64,000 bases of DNA, from positions 108,660,054-108,724,053 of the forward strand of contig CM060954.1 of assembly GCA_030765055.1 (NCBI GenBank), in the 5' to 3' direction. A model generated the notes under the pieces. The model saw only the letters and a program-made list of their open reading frames with translations, was not told the DNA's origin and searched no databases. Shown piece after piece: positions 31,692-41,960 of this stretch; within the stretch, counting starts at the first letter, position 1, and every line of letters begins with the position of its first letter. The position numbers and the translations under genes were made by a program. This DNA is from Mantis religiosa (taxonomy: Eukaryota; Arthropoda; Insecta; Mantodea; Mantidae).

Positions 31692-32911
31692 TTGGGTAAA
31701 ACTGCTGACTTATCCTCAAGGAAAGTAGCTGTAACTGAGAGTCTTTTGAAGGAAACTCTTTATACACAACGTGAAATAGCTAAGAAATTGTGTATTTCAC
31801 AAAAATCTATTAGGCACATTAATCAAGCTTTAACATTCGGCGAGACGTTGACCTCACAAAGGGTTGGAAAATGCGGGAGGAAAAGAAAGCTTTCACCAAG
31901 GATGCAAAGAAAACTATCACCAAGGATGCAAAGAAAACTTGTGCAGGTGGCAAAACAAAATGGAAGAGCAACTAGCATTGACCTCAGTAATCAACTAAAG
32001 CAGTACCGTACAGAAATATCAGCCTCAGTAGTTCGCAGAAGATTATGTGAAGCCGATTTACCAGTACGCAGGCCTCGTAAAAAGGCTAAACTGACACCTG
32101 CAATGGAAAAAAGGTTTAGAAAGGGCCAAAGAGATGCAGAAACATCCAGTGGAATTTTGGAGAAAGGTAAATAGCATGAAAATTGTATATGGCATAAAAT
32201 TAAAATATCTACATATAAATTTTATAGAAATGAAATAAACAGCCTAAACTTCGTTTCTCTCATTGCTGGTTTTGTTGTACTCTCTTTGAGCAATTTTAAA
32301 AATGTTTAATATTAATAGATATTTTTATTGTTTCAGATAATTTTCTCAGATGAATCCATGTTTGAAGTATGTGAAGAGAGCAGCCAATATGTTAGAATGA
32401 CAGATAAAGGAGCATTTTCCCGTTAGTGTGTCGATCAAAGAGTAAAGCATCCAATATCAAAAATGGTCTGGACCTGTATGTCCCTGAACCTGGAAGGTTA
32501 TACATAGTTGTGGGATCTATGGAGCAGAAACAGTATAAAAGTGTATTACAAACAAGACTATTTCGGAAAAGTAAAGAATGGTTTCCAAATGGCGATTTTG
32601 TGTTCATGCATGACAGTGCTCCCTGCCATAGAGCAAAATCTGTAACCCAGTTCCTCAAAGAAAACAATGTAAAAGTACTACCATGGCCGGGGAATCTCCC
32701 TGATTTAAATCCAACAGAGAATCTGTGGGGTATTGTTAAACAGAGACTGAACAAATTGAAAATAACAACAAAAGTTCAGCTTATTGAGGGCCTGAGAAGC
32801 ATTTGGCACAGAGATGAAGAAATAAAGGAAAAGTTTTCCACCCTTGTAGAGAGCATGCCTAAACGCATCAAAATGGTAATAAAGGCTAAAGGAATGCATA
32901 AAAAATACTAA
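31692..32911 (+). pseudogene. Tc1 transposase (DD34E), damaged
   Basis: The N-terminal helix-turn-helix follows GKTADLSSRKVAV: TQREIAKKLCISQKSIRHIN. The expected initiator position reads TTG (31692), while an in-frame ATG lies upstream at 31626. The unit RKLSPRMQ is duplicated (24-bp tandem duplication, 31890-31937). The second half has IIFSDESMFE (first D), FMHDSAPCHRAKSV (second D) and WPGNLPDLNPTENLW, where the final E is 35 positions after the second D, giving DD34E. It ends AKGMHKKY before TAA at 32909-32911. Damage: an extra G near 32122, an in-frame TAG near 32424 and a frameshift between about 32470 and 32500. Confidence 0.85.
32167..32336 (+). other. Putative intron in the Tc1 transposase
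   Basis: After WRK (TGG AGA AAG) the sequence gtaaat starts a 170-bp AT-rich segment ending ttattgtttcag, and IIFSDES follows. Donor, acceptor and phase 0 fit a spliceosomal intron. Most Tc1 relatives read straight through this point, so an insertion mimicking splice sites cannot be excluded. Confidence 0.55.
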
Positions 32912-33016
32912 GAGTTGAATAAAATATTTTGTAATATTATTTATGTTAAATAAATAGAAAATAAACGGTATATGTTAAAAATTTTACCATTGTGTCTAAT
33001 AATTTGCACACGTCTG

Positions 33017-34070
33017 TAAAGTAGATATAACCGGAGCATCAGAAATCCTCTGAAATGATATACTGAGGTACTAACAAACCCGGAACTAGTAGCGTGGCTG
33101 ATACCAAGGCACAGCTCCTTGCAAACGTATAGCATTAGCAAGTTACCTCCTTATCTGCTTCCCTACATCACAGGAGCTTAGCTCTTTAAAATTGGTAAAT
33201 CAATTTTCGAGCACGCCTTGCCTCGGGTTCCAACAGGATAACATTATCGACGTACAGCTCGCCTTAAAACTTGGTCCTCTCGATATAGTAAGCTGTTTAC
33301 TGACACATTAAATTTTCACCGCTGGGATTACTCAACCATGGGGCTTTAATGGCCTTTTTTCTGGAGGTGAGAAAGCTTTAAGCTGAGGATGCTGGAGGGG
33401 ATCATAAATTTAAGAAATGTTATTAAATATAAATTTCTATTGCTGCTTAAAGTGGCACCTGTTGATTTGACCGCTTTCTTAAAAATATTTTGCACATTAA
33501 AAGACACTCACTTTTATATATTTCAGGTTACCCATTGTCACGACGAACACAGGACTTATGGCCTTACGCAGATTCAACTCGATGAACTAACAGCATACAG
33601 CACTAAACTGGACTTCAAAACACACTTCTTTCGGCACAGTCGCGCTTCGTTTAATGTTCCTGCACGAAACTTCAAGAAGTTTCGATACAGGTCCGCGGGA
33701 AGGGAAATCTGGAAGCGTTTACTCTGGAAGGAGTTTCAAAAAGTCTCGGACCAACCATTAGCTTACAGAACCTCCATCCTCTCTCTCCAATCATTCCACG
33801 ATGAATGACACTGAAATTCATGGTGGGCGTGGGAGATCAAATAATGCTCCACAATATATTAAATATTTACATTTTAGGTCCACTATATGGCTATAATGGA
33901 TGGGTTATAAAATTCAAATACGTTTTAAAGTCTATACATTATTAAATATATTCGACGTTTCTATAAACGTTAACACAATATATTTTGGATATGTAGAACC
34001 AAAATAAAAAATGCAGATTTAACCGAGTAGTGCTGTGAAAGAGGAAGCCTTGGACTTCAAGCAATTAGAT
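33017..34070. other. Spacer with one possible terminal exon
   Basis: Mostly AT-rich non-coding DNA. An open frame follows an acceptor-like site at 33510-33525 and is described separately. Confidence 0.4.
33526..33808 (+). CDS. Possible 3' terminal exon, unknown protein
   Basis: A polypyrimidine-AG string (ttttatatatttcag) precedes an open frame reading VTHCHDEHRTYGLTQIQLDE, then ending LSLQSFHDE and TGA at 33806-33808. It is basic and aromatic-rich in the middle (FKKFRYR, EIWKRLLWKEF). I do not recognise it. The frame is open upstream of the acceptor too (from 33389), so the exon reading is only one option. It may be a gene end or chance. Confidence 0.22.
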
Positions 34071-34100
34071 GTAAGTCGCCTTTAAGGTTGTTGTCTCATA
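34070..34100 (+). repeat. SINE B body fragment
   Basis: gtaagtcgcctttaaggttg and tgtctcata match the SINE B body. Truncated, directly before the mariner N-terminal fragment. Confidence 0.5.
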
Positions 34101-34219
34101 CGGTGGTCAGCTGATATGTCCCAGGCCTCACATAGAGATGGCGCCACTGGGTCAGTTTGACGGTTAGCATCACATAGTTTAACTCTAGACTAACGTGTAT
34201 CCATAGTTACAGGTTGATA

Positions 34220-34515
34220 GCTTGTTTAATCTTTGAACGACAACGTTTTAAACAAGACATGTGTAGAGGTTTCACGAAACTGGAGGATTTGGTAAAACGA
34301 GCAGTGATTAAATACTTCCATTTGAAAGGCTTAAAACTTAAAGAAATCAAGGAGGAAGGGGACAGTACAATCAAAGACTCTGCCCCTTCATATTTGATGA
34401 TTAAATAGTGGGTTGCAACGTTTAAAATGGGACGTACGAGCAGTGGTGATGGGCCTCGCTCTGGACGCCCTGTGGAAGTCAAAACTCCAGAGATCATTGA
34501 AAAAATTAATCGTTT
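34220..34515 (+). pseudogene. Mariner transposase N-terminal fragment
   Basis: Reads KLEDLVKRAVIKYFHLKGLK with LKEIKEEGDSTIKDSAPSYL, then a stop in place of a lysine, then WVATFKMGRTSSGDGPRSGR and PVEVKTPEIIEKINRL. This is the paired helix-turn-helix DNA-binding region of a mariner transposase, and the GRP motif is the hook between the two helices. The catalytic half is missing after 34515, where AT-rich sequence and a Penelope fragment follow. It belongs to another mariner subgroup than M1, M2 or M3. Confidence 0.75.
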
Positions 34516-34604
34516 AAATTTTTTTAAAAGACTTGTCAATTTTTTAAAAGTGAGATATGATTTATATAAAAGATGAGTAGCTGGCATGCTTAATTTGTAA
34601 GATT

Positions 34605-34975
34605 ACTCACTCACTCTACTATGAGTAACTTAGAAATTAAAGTAACGTCTAATCACTCTGACATATGCAAAGTATGGTATAGATATGTATATGATATTTT
34701 CGCCATCCTACCCAAGGATAAAACTGATGAACCTTTAGAAATTCTTAACAATCAAGACGAGTCTATAAAATTTACTGTGGAAATCGAAGAAAATTTATTC
34801 CTACCATTTTTGGATTTAAACATTTTCAAATATCATAATAAATTGAAGTTTGGTATTCATAAAAAAATACACATGTAGATAACTATATCAAAGCAAACAA
34901 CTACAATCCAACATCACCTCAATTAGCACTGTTCATTGCTTAATTCATAGAGTTATTAATGTTCCAATGCTTAAT
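34605..34975 (+). pseudogene. Penelope-like reverse transcriptase fragment
   Basis: Reads VWYRYVYDIFAILPKDKTDE, then DESIKFTVEIEENLFLPFLD and LNIFKYHNKLKFGI. This is the catalytic YVDD block and the following FTVE.E....LPFLDL block of Penelope-like enzymes. The first catalytic aspartate of YVDD is tyrosine here. After the frame break, KQTTTIQHHLN-like and SLIHRVIN-like pieces follow in other frames. The plus-strand orientation is opposite to PLE1 and PLE2, and its sequence belongs to a different Penelope lineage. Confidence 0.7.
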
Positions 34976-36115
34976 CACAAATTAGCGGGAGTCACAGTTA
35001 CGGAAATAATTAGCGTTTCGGGTACTTGTTTCATAGCGAAACAAGTGATTCGACTGCCGCGATAACAGGGAACAATAAAAATGGTATATGAACGAGCAAT
35101 TGGAACACATTTGAGCCTAAGGATATTTAATGTTATTTGCATCAGTAGGTAAATAATTCTGGGCAGAGTTGAATATGTGCCATCCTTATAGGGTTCTCCC
35201 TACAGCCCGATTTTTAAAAGAAGATACGTGAAGGTCATCTGTTTCTCCACGTGGGTAGTGCAATGTTGCCCAAGAGATTGTCTTTCTTTAGCCTCTCAAC
35301 ACTCGAAACATAAACAAGGTTTCGAGTTATCTCACCTCAACAAAAATACGCACAGTTAATCTGTATTAGCCTGCATTAAAAACAGAAATAAGTTGTTCAC
35401 ACATTCACTTAGTTTCAGGGTCATCACATGTGTGAGTTCTTTTAAATAATTGTTTGCCCTATGTAACTAATATTCCATACATACCGTTATTGTTGCTATG
35501 CATCGTAAGTTGACATTCCCGCACAATGCGGTATTTCTCCATAGAAACATACATACGCGATGCACGATCTAAAATCCAATATTTTTCTTTAATAATATTT
35601 ATTAATATTTCAGCTAAAATCTTAAATACTAAAATTCAGATTGACATAAACACACGTAGTGCAAAAAATAATGTGCAACACACATGTGGTAAACACATAA
35701 TGTAATCTCGAGAATTGAATAAACTCGGTGCAAGCGGCTTGTTTTTTCAAACCTTTTCTCGTTTCGTATACATTAGTATCGCAATATACTATTTTTAACG
35801 ACTTTGTTAATTAACATGTTCATATCAACGCCGCCGGTATGCCGGAATTTTCACCCACAGAAATTATTTAACGTGCAAGCAATTGATAAGGAGCAAATTC
35901 TCGTCTTCCTGTTGGAAGAATTCTTTAAGAAAAGAGACAAATTCTGTAGCTTGGCTGTGCAATGTAACAATACGACCGTAAACTGGTCTTTGCCTTGGGC
36001 CATGATTCCTCGGTCCACCTCTAATCCTATCGCCACTACCTCTTGCTTCCATAAAAACGTATTTCAATTGTGTTTTAACAAAGTAGGCTAACAATACACA
36101 GATCAACTGTTACGC
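34976..36115. other. No gene recognised
   Basis: AT-rich. A minus-strand frame at 35864-36106 begins (internal ATG) MEARGSGDRIRGGPRNHGPR, an RG-rich start of no known identity. It is too short to call a gene. Confidence 0.35.
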
Positions 36116-37757
36116 GTTTCAAACGGGAAGAGTTCTGGAGTCCAGCTAAACAGATGCCGTACCACACTCACCGTTGCCAGCTTGTTACCCCACTCCTTTT
36201 ATATTTCCCTCTCTCTCGCACACTCATAGGACATTCAGGTCTGCTTGGCGCAGACGTAAGGGTAAGCAAATTATATTTTACAAACTTTTACAATGATGCA
36301 GTTGCCAAAATCAACATTGGAAAAAGAATTTTCGCAAATTGTGTATATTTTAAAATACTATAACTATAATTATAGTTTATGAATTACCTGTTTTTCTATT
36401 CCAGTGAAACTGCCAGTGGCTCATCCATATCGCTGTCAATGTCACTTCCGCTAAGAGACAATTCGGCATTTTTACTGCCTTCTTCGTCCGAGTCTTGTAA
36501 ATTTATAATTATACGTTCCAAAATCTCGTCACGTGCTATTTGTTTCATAAAATCGTCTTCTTGAAGGTTTTCTGCATGCCTGACGCAGTTTTCCCAGTCC
36601 TGTTGTGTTACCTTGACAATTTCTTCGTCAACAAGTCTTTAACGTCCGTCAGTTTCAAAGTATTATTTCTGTTTGCAACCCCCCTTTTTATTTGAGCCAA
36701 CACCTACTCAGTTGGATTATATTGGCTGTGCTAAGGTGGGAGGGCGTATTACGTCGTGTCCCGTTTCAAAAACAAGTTGATCCAGCTGATACACTTTTTT
36801 CCTTGTTTTTTTTTTTTTAAACAGAAGTACTCTTTGCAATAACTCATTTTTAGTTTCTGTAACCGAAAAATGTTTGAAGAACGTGTACACCTTCGAGCCT
36901 GACTTCACAATACCTGCCTTTTTGACTCGCTACTAAATTTACCGCAAGAAGCCATTGCACTATTTAACCCTTACCCTACTGTTGTGTAAAGAACAATTGA
37001 ATGATATTGATATGAACTCTCCACAGTAAATAAACACTCCTTATCCAGCATTCATTCATAAATATAAGCAGACAGCATTCCACAGGCTAACAGAACATGA
37101 AATGTTTGTTCTATCTCGAATTTAACACCTTGACTTATTCACATTAATTCTTTTATCCGCCATGACGGTAGTTTAAATTTCAGTTCTGAGTAATTAAAAG
37201 CATATGAACATACATACACACCAACCACTTTGACCTCTCTAGAGTAAATAGAGATTACGAACAATTCATAAACAGAGATATGTGACCAGACAAGTTCTGC
37301 CAGGCCAGCAGGAAAGTTATTGTTTCATCTCGCTCGAATTGGCTTATTCAAAGTAATTCATTTATAACGTCATGTCAAACATTTACGTTTCAGTTCTGAG
37401 TAATTACAAATATACGTACACGCATACATGCCAACCATGTGCTTACAACGCTAATGTCGCCATTTATTGTTATAATACAGGTAATAGTGGTTTATTTATT
37501 TGTATTAGAAAAACTATTTCAGCTAAAAATATGGGGTTTTCATGGTTATGTTAGGTACATTAGTCTCTACCTTCCACATGGGTCAGTTTTGGCAAAATCT
37601 GAATTTTTGTCTGAGCGCGAATGGTTTTTTATACAGATTGATTAGGTTGGCGCTGGTCACACACTACTTAGAGGGGATACAATACTACAACACTGCAGGA
37701 CTCCGATTGGTTGCTCACCTAGTAGCGCTCAAGAACAAACACCTTCCCATTTGAAAC
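36116..37757 (-). mobile_element. IS630/DDE_3-like DNA transposon, copy 2
   Basis: Ends GTTTCAAACGGGAAG (36116-36130) and cttcccatttgaaac (to 37757) form inverted repeats. It aligns with 8483-9706, including non-coding strings such as acgtacacgcatacatgcc and tctgaatttttgtct. It is longer than copy 1 (1.64 against 1.22 kb), so copy 1 carries deletions or this one carries insertions. A transposase relic lies at 36400-36760. Confidence 0.75.
36400..36760 (-). pseudogene. DDE_3-like transposase C-terminus
   Basis: On the minus strand, YQLDQLVFETGHDVIR leads to a PPYHST-like stretch. A frame change then gives an NPTEL.WAQIK-type motif and RGVANRNNTFKLTDV, followed by VDEEIVKVTQQDWENCVRHA and ENLQEDDFMKQIARDEI. 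An acidic C-terminus follows (DSDEEGSKNAELSLSGSDID). The PTE..WAQ motif holds the third catalytic residue of IS630/Tc1-type transposases. Small insertions break the frame. The N-terminal and first catalytic blocks were not located. Confidence 0.7.
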
Positions 37758-38689
37758 GCATCGGTAAAGTGTTTTCCGCATACAACTAGCGATAACTGAA
37801 CTGAGGAGTACGTGATCACTCACTACACCAGTGTATCCAGTCTGGCAACCTTTGCTTACGTCACCATAGCAACTACTATCCCTTCTTACCCTTGGCGTTC
37901 CTGGCCTGATGACCTTCACGTATCATCTTTTAAAAATGAGACTGTAATAATATGGAGAGGGCGAATTTAACACTAGAATCTAGAGTGTTGCTTGGATAGG
38001 TTTTCCTTTAATGATTGCGGTTATTATCAGTAGACAAGAATGAATATGCTCTTATCATTTCGGATCCAGAAGTTTCTTTCGTTGGTCATCATTCATTCAT
38101 TACCTCTGCATAACCTTCACAGCAGAAGCAGTCTTCCTGCTTATGAACTTTTCTCTGTTTCTTCGTTTATGAATAATTTATTTTAAAGCTGTCATCTTCT
38201 GTCTCGTAACTTCCAGCATTACTTTCAGAGTGATCCTCTCCAGGCATTTTCCTCTAATCCAATGTCACAGTCATTTCTGGGGAACTGATAGTCAGCTATT
38301 TCTGTTTAGTCTTTGCTCTCACGATAAAAATAGATTACAGGTGAAGAGGTTTATAGTGACCAATCAAGGGCATAACAGTTAAAGTTCATATACTGAGTAG
38401 TCCCAAAATAACAAATACTACAAAAATCTGGCAAACATATTTAATTTCAATGTGTTTTCCCTATAGCAAGTTCCAGCCTCTACCTTTGGGTTATCCATGC
38501 ACTTAAACAAAATTAATCAAACTGACTATTACTACTTCATTTTCTCTTCACAGAAATCTCTAAATATGCTTGGTGTGTCAAAATATAGACCTTTTACTTG
38601 TTTCTGTAGCGTAGGAAGCAGCGCGTTGGTCCTTCTTTTTTAATTCTTTTTAGGGGCGGCCCCACACCCACCACCCTCGATCACGATCA
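37758..38689. other. No gene seen
   Basis: AT-rich spacer without recognisable elements. Confidence 0.4.
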
Positions 38690-38918
38690 TCCTCTGAAGC
38701 TACATCGTCTCCAAATGGTCGGTCCTACGTTGAAGAGGTCCTACATTCGAATCTCGTTCATGGTGAGTTACTGGATAGGGTTTTTCCGGGGCTTTTCCTT
38801 ATACTAAATGATGAATGTCGGGTACTCCAAACTCTATGGACTCTGGGCTCACTGTAACACTATTCAACCACTTTCATTCATTCTCCGATAGATTAACATT
38901 GAAGGACGTAAATTATAT
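38690..38918 (+). mobile_element. SINE A copy 7, diverged
   Basis: Body strings ttgaagaggtcctacattcg (B-box region), gatgaatgtcgggta and acattgaaggacgtaaatta match the family with many differences. The head is largely unrecognisable. This is the oldest-looking SINE A here. Confidence 0.75.
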
Positions 38919-39274
38919 ATTAATCAAAATAGCTCTAGTTGTTTTGAATGGATAAAAAACAAATGTTTTTCTTTCTTTTATTCCTGAGCTTCCTGAAATT
39001 TATGAAGTATTCGTATTCTATCCTTCAATAGACCTGAATGAACAACATATAAATATCAAAATATTACAAAGAATGAAATACTTATGGGAAGGTCGTGCCT
39101 GTATCGGCCGGGTTAAGATTTTTGACTTTACTCTGTAACTGCGGTCGTCAATCGGAATCTTACTATATTATTCTCTTATCTCAACACATGTTCTATAGAT
39201 AGTATCATGTAATTATTTTATTTTTTATTTATAGTATCTTATTACATCCGAAGTAAAAAAGCTAGAATTATAAA
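38919..39274. other. No gene seen
   Basis: AT-rich spacer. Confidence 0.4.
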
Positions 39275-39286
39275 TCTTGTAGAAGG

Positions 39287-39343
39287 GGGTGAGTGAGTGT
39301 GTGGTGTTTAAGGGCCCGTCGACAACAAGGTCATTTGGGCCCT
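39287..39343 (-). mobile_element. 57-bp LINE 3' tail with target duplication
   Basis: Exact 12-bp duplication TCTTGTAGAAGG at 39275-39286 and 39344-39355. On the minus strand it is GGGCCCAAATGACCTTGTTG...AACACCACACACTCACTCAC, the same 3' end as 41373-41948. It is an extreme 5' truncation from target-primed reverse transcription. Confidence 0.9.
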
Positions 39344-39559
39344 TCTTGTAGAAGGTGTCTTGCAGTATGTGTCACTATATTTTCTGTTACAATATATTTT
39401 ATGATATGAATTATTTATTGTGCATATTCCAAAATTTAACAATTTACAACTTTTGTTACATTTATTTGTCTTTACTTGTGCTACCTTAGGTTACATGATA
39501 CCCTGGTCTTCTGCTCTGCCAGGTAGCTCTTAACATCCATGCCTTCTTGATTATTTAAT

Positions 39560-41080
39560 TAGTTCCTTTCTTCCTCCTCATCTTCCTTTCTTATATTCTT
39601 TACATTTCTGGCCCATTTTTCTTTTATTTATGCAAGAACTCACCCATACTTCTTACCTTCTTTTCCTCCCTGCCCGTTAACATTTTTATAGCTACTATCC
39701 TTTCCTCTACTTTCTCCCACTTTTTCCCAAATCTTTTTACTCCATATTGTAACCTCCTCGCATTCTGTTACATAGTGTTCTATGCTTTCTTTTCTTCCAC
39801 ACAATTCAAAAATTCCCTTTTCCCTACCTCTTATCCCTCTTAGAAATATTATTCCTGTTCTCATTCGTGCTAGCCCTTCTCCCTCTTGCCTATTGCAGTA
39901 ATCTACATATGCCTCTCGTCCCCAATTTCCTTTTATTTGCTTGCAAAATTGTAATGATTTCATATTTTCTAGACTTCCCCATATTTCCGTTTTTCTATAT
40001 CTCCTATTCTGCGTTTTAATAATTTACCTACATCGCATGTATTCCTTTCATCTAATCTCCATATATCTCCCATTCCTATTTTTTCCATAATTCCTCCTAT
40101 CTCTGCCCACCAACTATTTCAGTTCCTAACCTTTTTTGCTGTCTCATGCATAATTTCATAATTTCCCCTTCTTCTGTGGCCAAACACCTATACCAAAATG
40201 TTATTATTCTTTCCATTATTATTCCATTTCTTTTTGTCTTTCCTAATTCTACTAAAGCTATTTCCCCAGGTGCTGACCTTGGTAAGCCTAGTAGCTCCTT
40301 ACAAAACCTTCTGTAGGTTCGGTCCACAGTTTTGTTTACCTCTGTGCCCCCCCCCCTTCCCAGATCTCAACTTCATACAACAGTTTGAATTCAACTAGTG
40401 TTTCATACATTCATTCTATCCACTTGGTTGTCATTTATAGCTTATATTTGCATATTCTTATTCCATTCATTGACGCCCTTCCTTTTGCTTCAATTTTTCT
40501 CCTGTGTCCTCCCCACTTTCCATTGTTATTCAGCCTTACTCCTAAGTATTCAAATTCATTGACCACTTCTACCCTTTTGTTATTTAGTAACCACTTTGCA
40601 TCTTGTTTTAGTTTAACTCCTTTTTGAAGATCACTACTTTCGACTTATTTATGTTTATTTTTATTACCTACACTTCACAATATTTCTTGATTTCATTTAT
40701 TGCCTTCTGTAATCCTACTATCGTTATAGATCCTACCATTAAGTGCTCCGCTTAGAGCAGTCTAGGAATTTCTTTGTTTGCTATTACCGGACAGTGCTGA
40801 TTTCCTTCTTTAACCTTGTCAATTGTCTCATCTATAAATAAGTTAAATGAAGGTGGACCCATTTTGCATCCTTGTTTTAGGCCCATATTTTGTTCTGTCA
40901 TCTCTGTAATTGCAAAACTTCAGCCCTTAACTGATTTTCTCTACTTCTTTTATAAATGTTCTACTTACCCCTTTCATCCTCAATTTCCAAACTAAAGCTT
41001 TTCTGTGTATCGTATCAAAAGCTTTCTCAAAATCCGCAATGAACATATACACCCTTCCTCTCAGTGATGCATTGAACTGC
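39560..41080 (-). pseudogene. Non-LTR retrotransposon RT and C-terminal region, decayed
   Basis: In minus-strand order: ADFEKAFDTIHRKALVWKLR (RT motif A with the first catalytic aspartate); a decayed ADD block near 40740; AINEIKKYC; KSKVVIFKKGVKLK; VNEFEYLGVRLNNNGKW (thumb); YRRFCKELLGLPRSAPGEIA; ERIITFWYRCLA; and GIFELCGRKESIEHYVTECE. The last is the C-terminal CxxC...H....C zinc-binding motif of many LINE proteins. The reading needs many frame changes. Not the same family as the neighbouring 41373-41948 LINE. The 5' end and endonuclease were not found. Confidence 0.75.
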
Positions 41081-41372
41081 CACGTATAGAGCAACAGTAG
41101 AATACAAGAGTATGGGAACTTATTGCCAGTATTTCTGCTCTGTTCTGCTCAGTTTAGCTCACAGTTTTACAGATATCGCAAATATAGCGCTGCTATAGTT
41201 CTCAGAATATCTTCCGTGCGCTAAGAGCTACACTAACCACCATCAAGCATGCAGAAAAGACAAAGAACTGAAGAGAGGAAGAAGATATCAGACTATAGTG
41301 CAGGTGGATGCACAAGCTTGCTACTGCTTACTGGAAACTTCTGCCACATGGAGGCTAAAATCGAAATCACAG

Positions 41373-41751
41373 CCAACTCCTATCTGCTTGGCAGCACTCC
41401 TGGACAACTTTGGAAGGCACACAACTCCGGGCAATAAAGGAGAGCGTACAACCCTGGCTAACTTCCTGCAGGGATAACCGGCGAGCCGAGGTGATACTCA
41501 CCCGGCTGAGAATTGGGCACACACGAGCGACTCATGGCCACCTATTAAGGGGGGAACCGGCCCCTGAGTGTGCACCATGTGCAGTACGCCTCACTGTGCG
41601 GCATGTATTGCTTGATTGCCCGCAGTACGCCCGCGTTCGCCAGTCAGTAGGCTTGGGGACTAACTTGCTGGGAGTTTTAGGGGACGACCCAGTGGCCGTG
41701 GTTAAAGCACTGCGGTTTGTTGCCGAAATTGGTTTTTATAAACAAATCTGA
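41373..41751 (+). CDS. LINE protein C-terminal fragment
   Basis: The open frame reads WKAHNSGQ in one frame and LRAIKESVQPWLTSCRDNRR in the main frame. It continues AEVILTRLRIGHTRATHGHL, then the zinc-binding CAPCAVRLTVRHVLLDCPQY, and stops at 41749-41751. This post-polymerase C-terminal block, with RLRIGHTR.THG and CxxC...H...C, is typical of Jockey/CR1-like non-LTR elements. It is uninterrupted from 41410 to the stop, suggesting a fairly recent insertion. The polymerase is missing through 5' truncation, so it has no function alone. Confidence 0.85.
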
Positions 41752-41948
41752 CTTACATTTTATATTTGTTAATTTTAGAGATTTTAAATTGTTAGTCTTG
41801 GGATGTACTTTTAATAGTTGAGTGTTTTTATTTTATTTTACCTTTTTAGCCTAATTTGTGTAGCTTTTAGGTTTTAGTGTTGACTTCGGGCCCAAATGAC
41901 CTTGTTGTTGACGGGCCCTAAAAACACCACACACTCACTCATACTCAC
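41373..41948 (+). mobile_element. 5'-truncated LINE with target duplication
   Basis: Delimited by the exact 12-bp repeat TCGAAATCACAG at 41361-41372 and 41949-41960. It carries the C-terminal coding end and a 3' untranslated region ending GGGCCCAAATGACCTTG...ACGGGCCCTAAAAACACCAC plus an ACTC-rich tail. The 3' untranslated region has a GGGCCC...GGGCCC inverted pair around TTGTTGTTGAC. The same tail occurs at 39287 and 20982. Confidence 0.92.
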
Positions 41949-41960
41949 TCGAAATCACAG

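Larger units (their letters stand above)
31214..33016 (+). mobile_element. Tc1-like DNA transposon
   Basis: TA at 31212-31213 and 33017-33018 with terminal inverted repeats. The left inner sequence is CAGACGTGTGCAATTTATTA and the right end reads CACACGTCTG. The length is 1803 bp. It carries a DD34E transposase on the plus strand, interrupted by a GT...AG segment. The region 31280-31350 holds AT-rich tandem strings (ttactattataggt). Confidence 0.88.

Noticed and set aside
35864..36106. RG-rich minus-strand frame
   Set aside because: Short, no upstream promoter or splice signals identified, and the opposite strand is equally open; left as unassigned.
39560..41080. Initial impression of a plus-strand Ser/Phe-rich membrane protein (frames at 40198-40627)
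   Set aside because: The minus strand gives collinear LINE RT and zinc-binding motifs, so the plus-strand frames are shadows.
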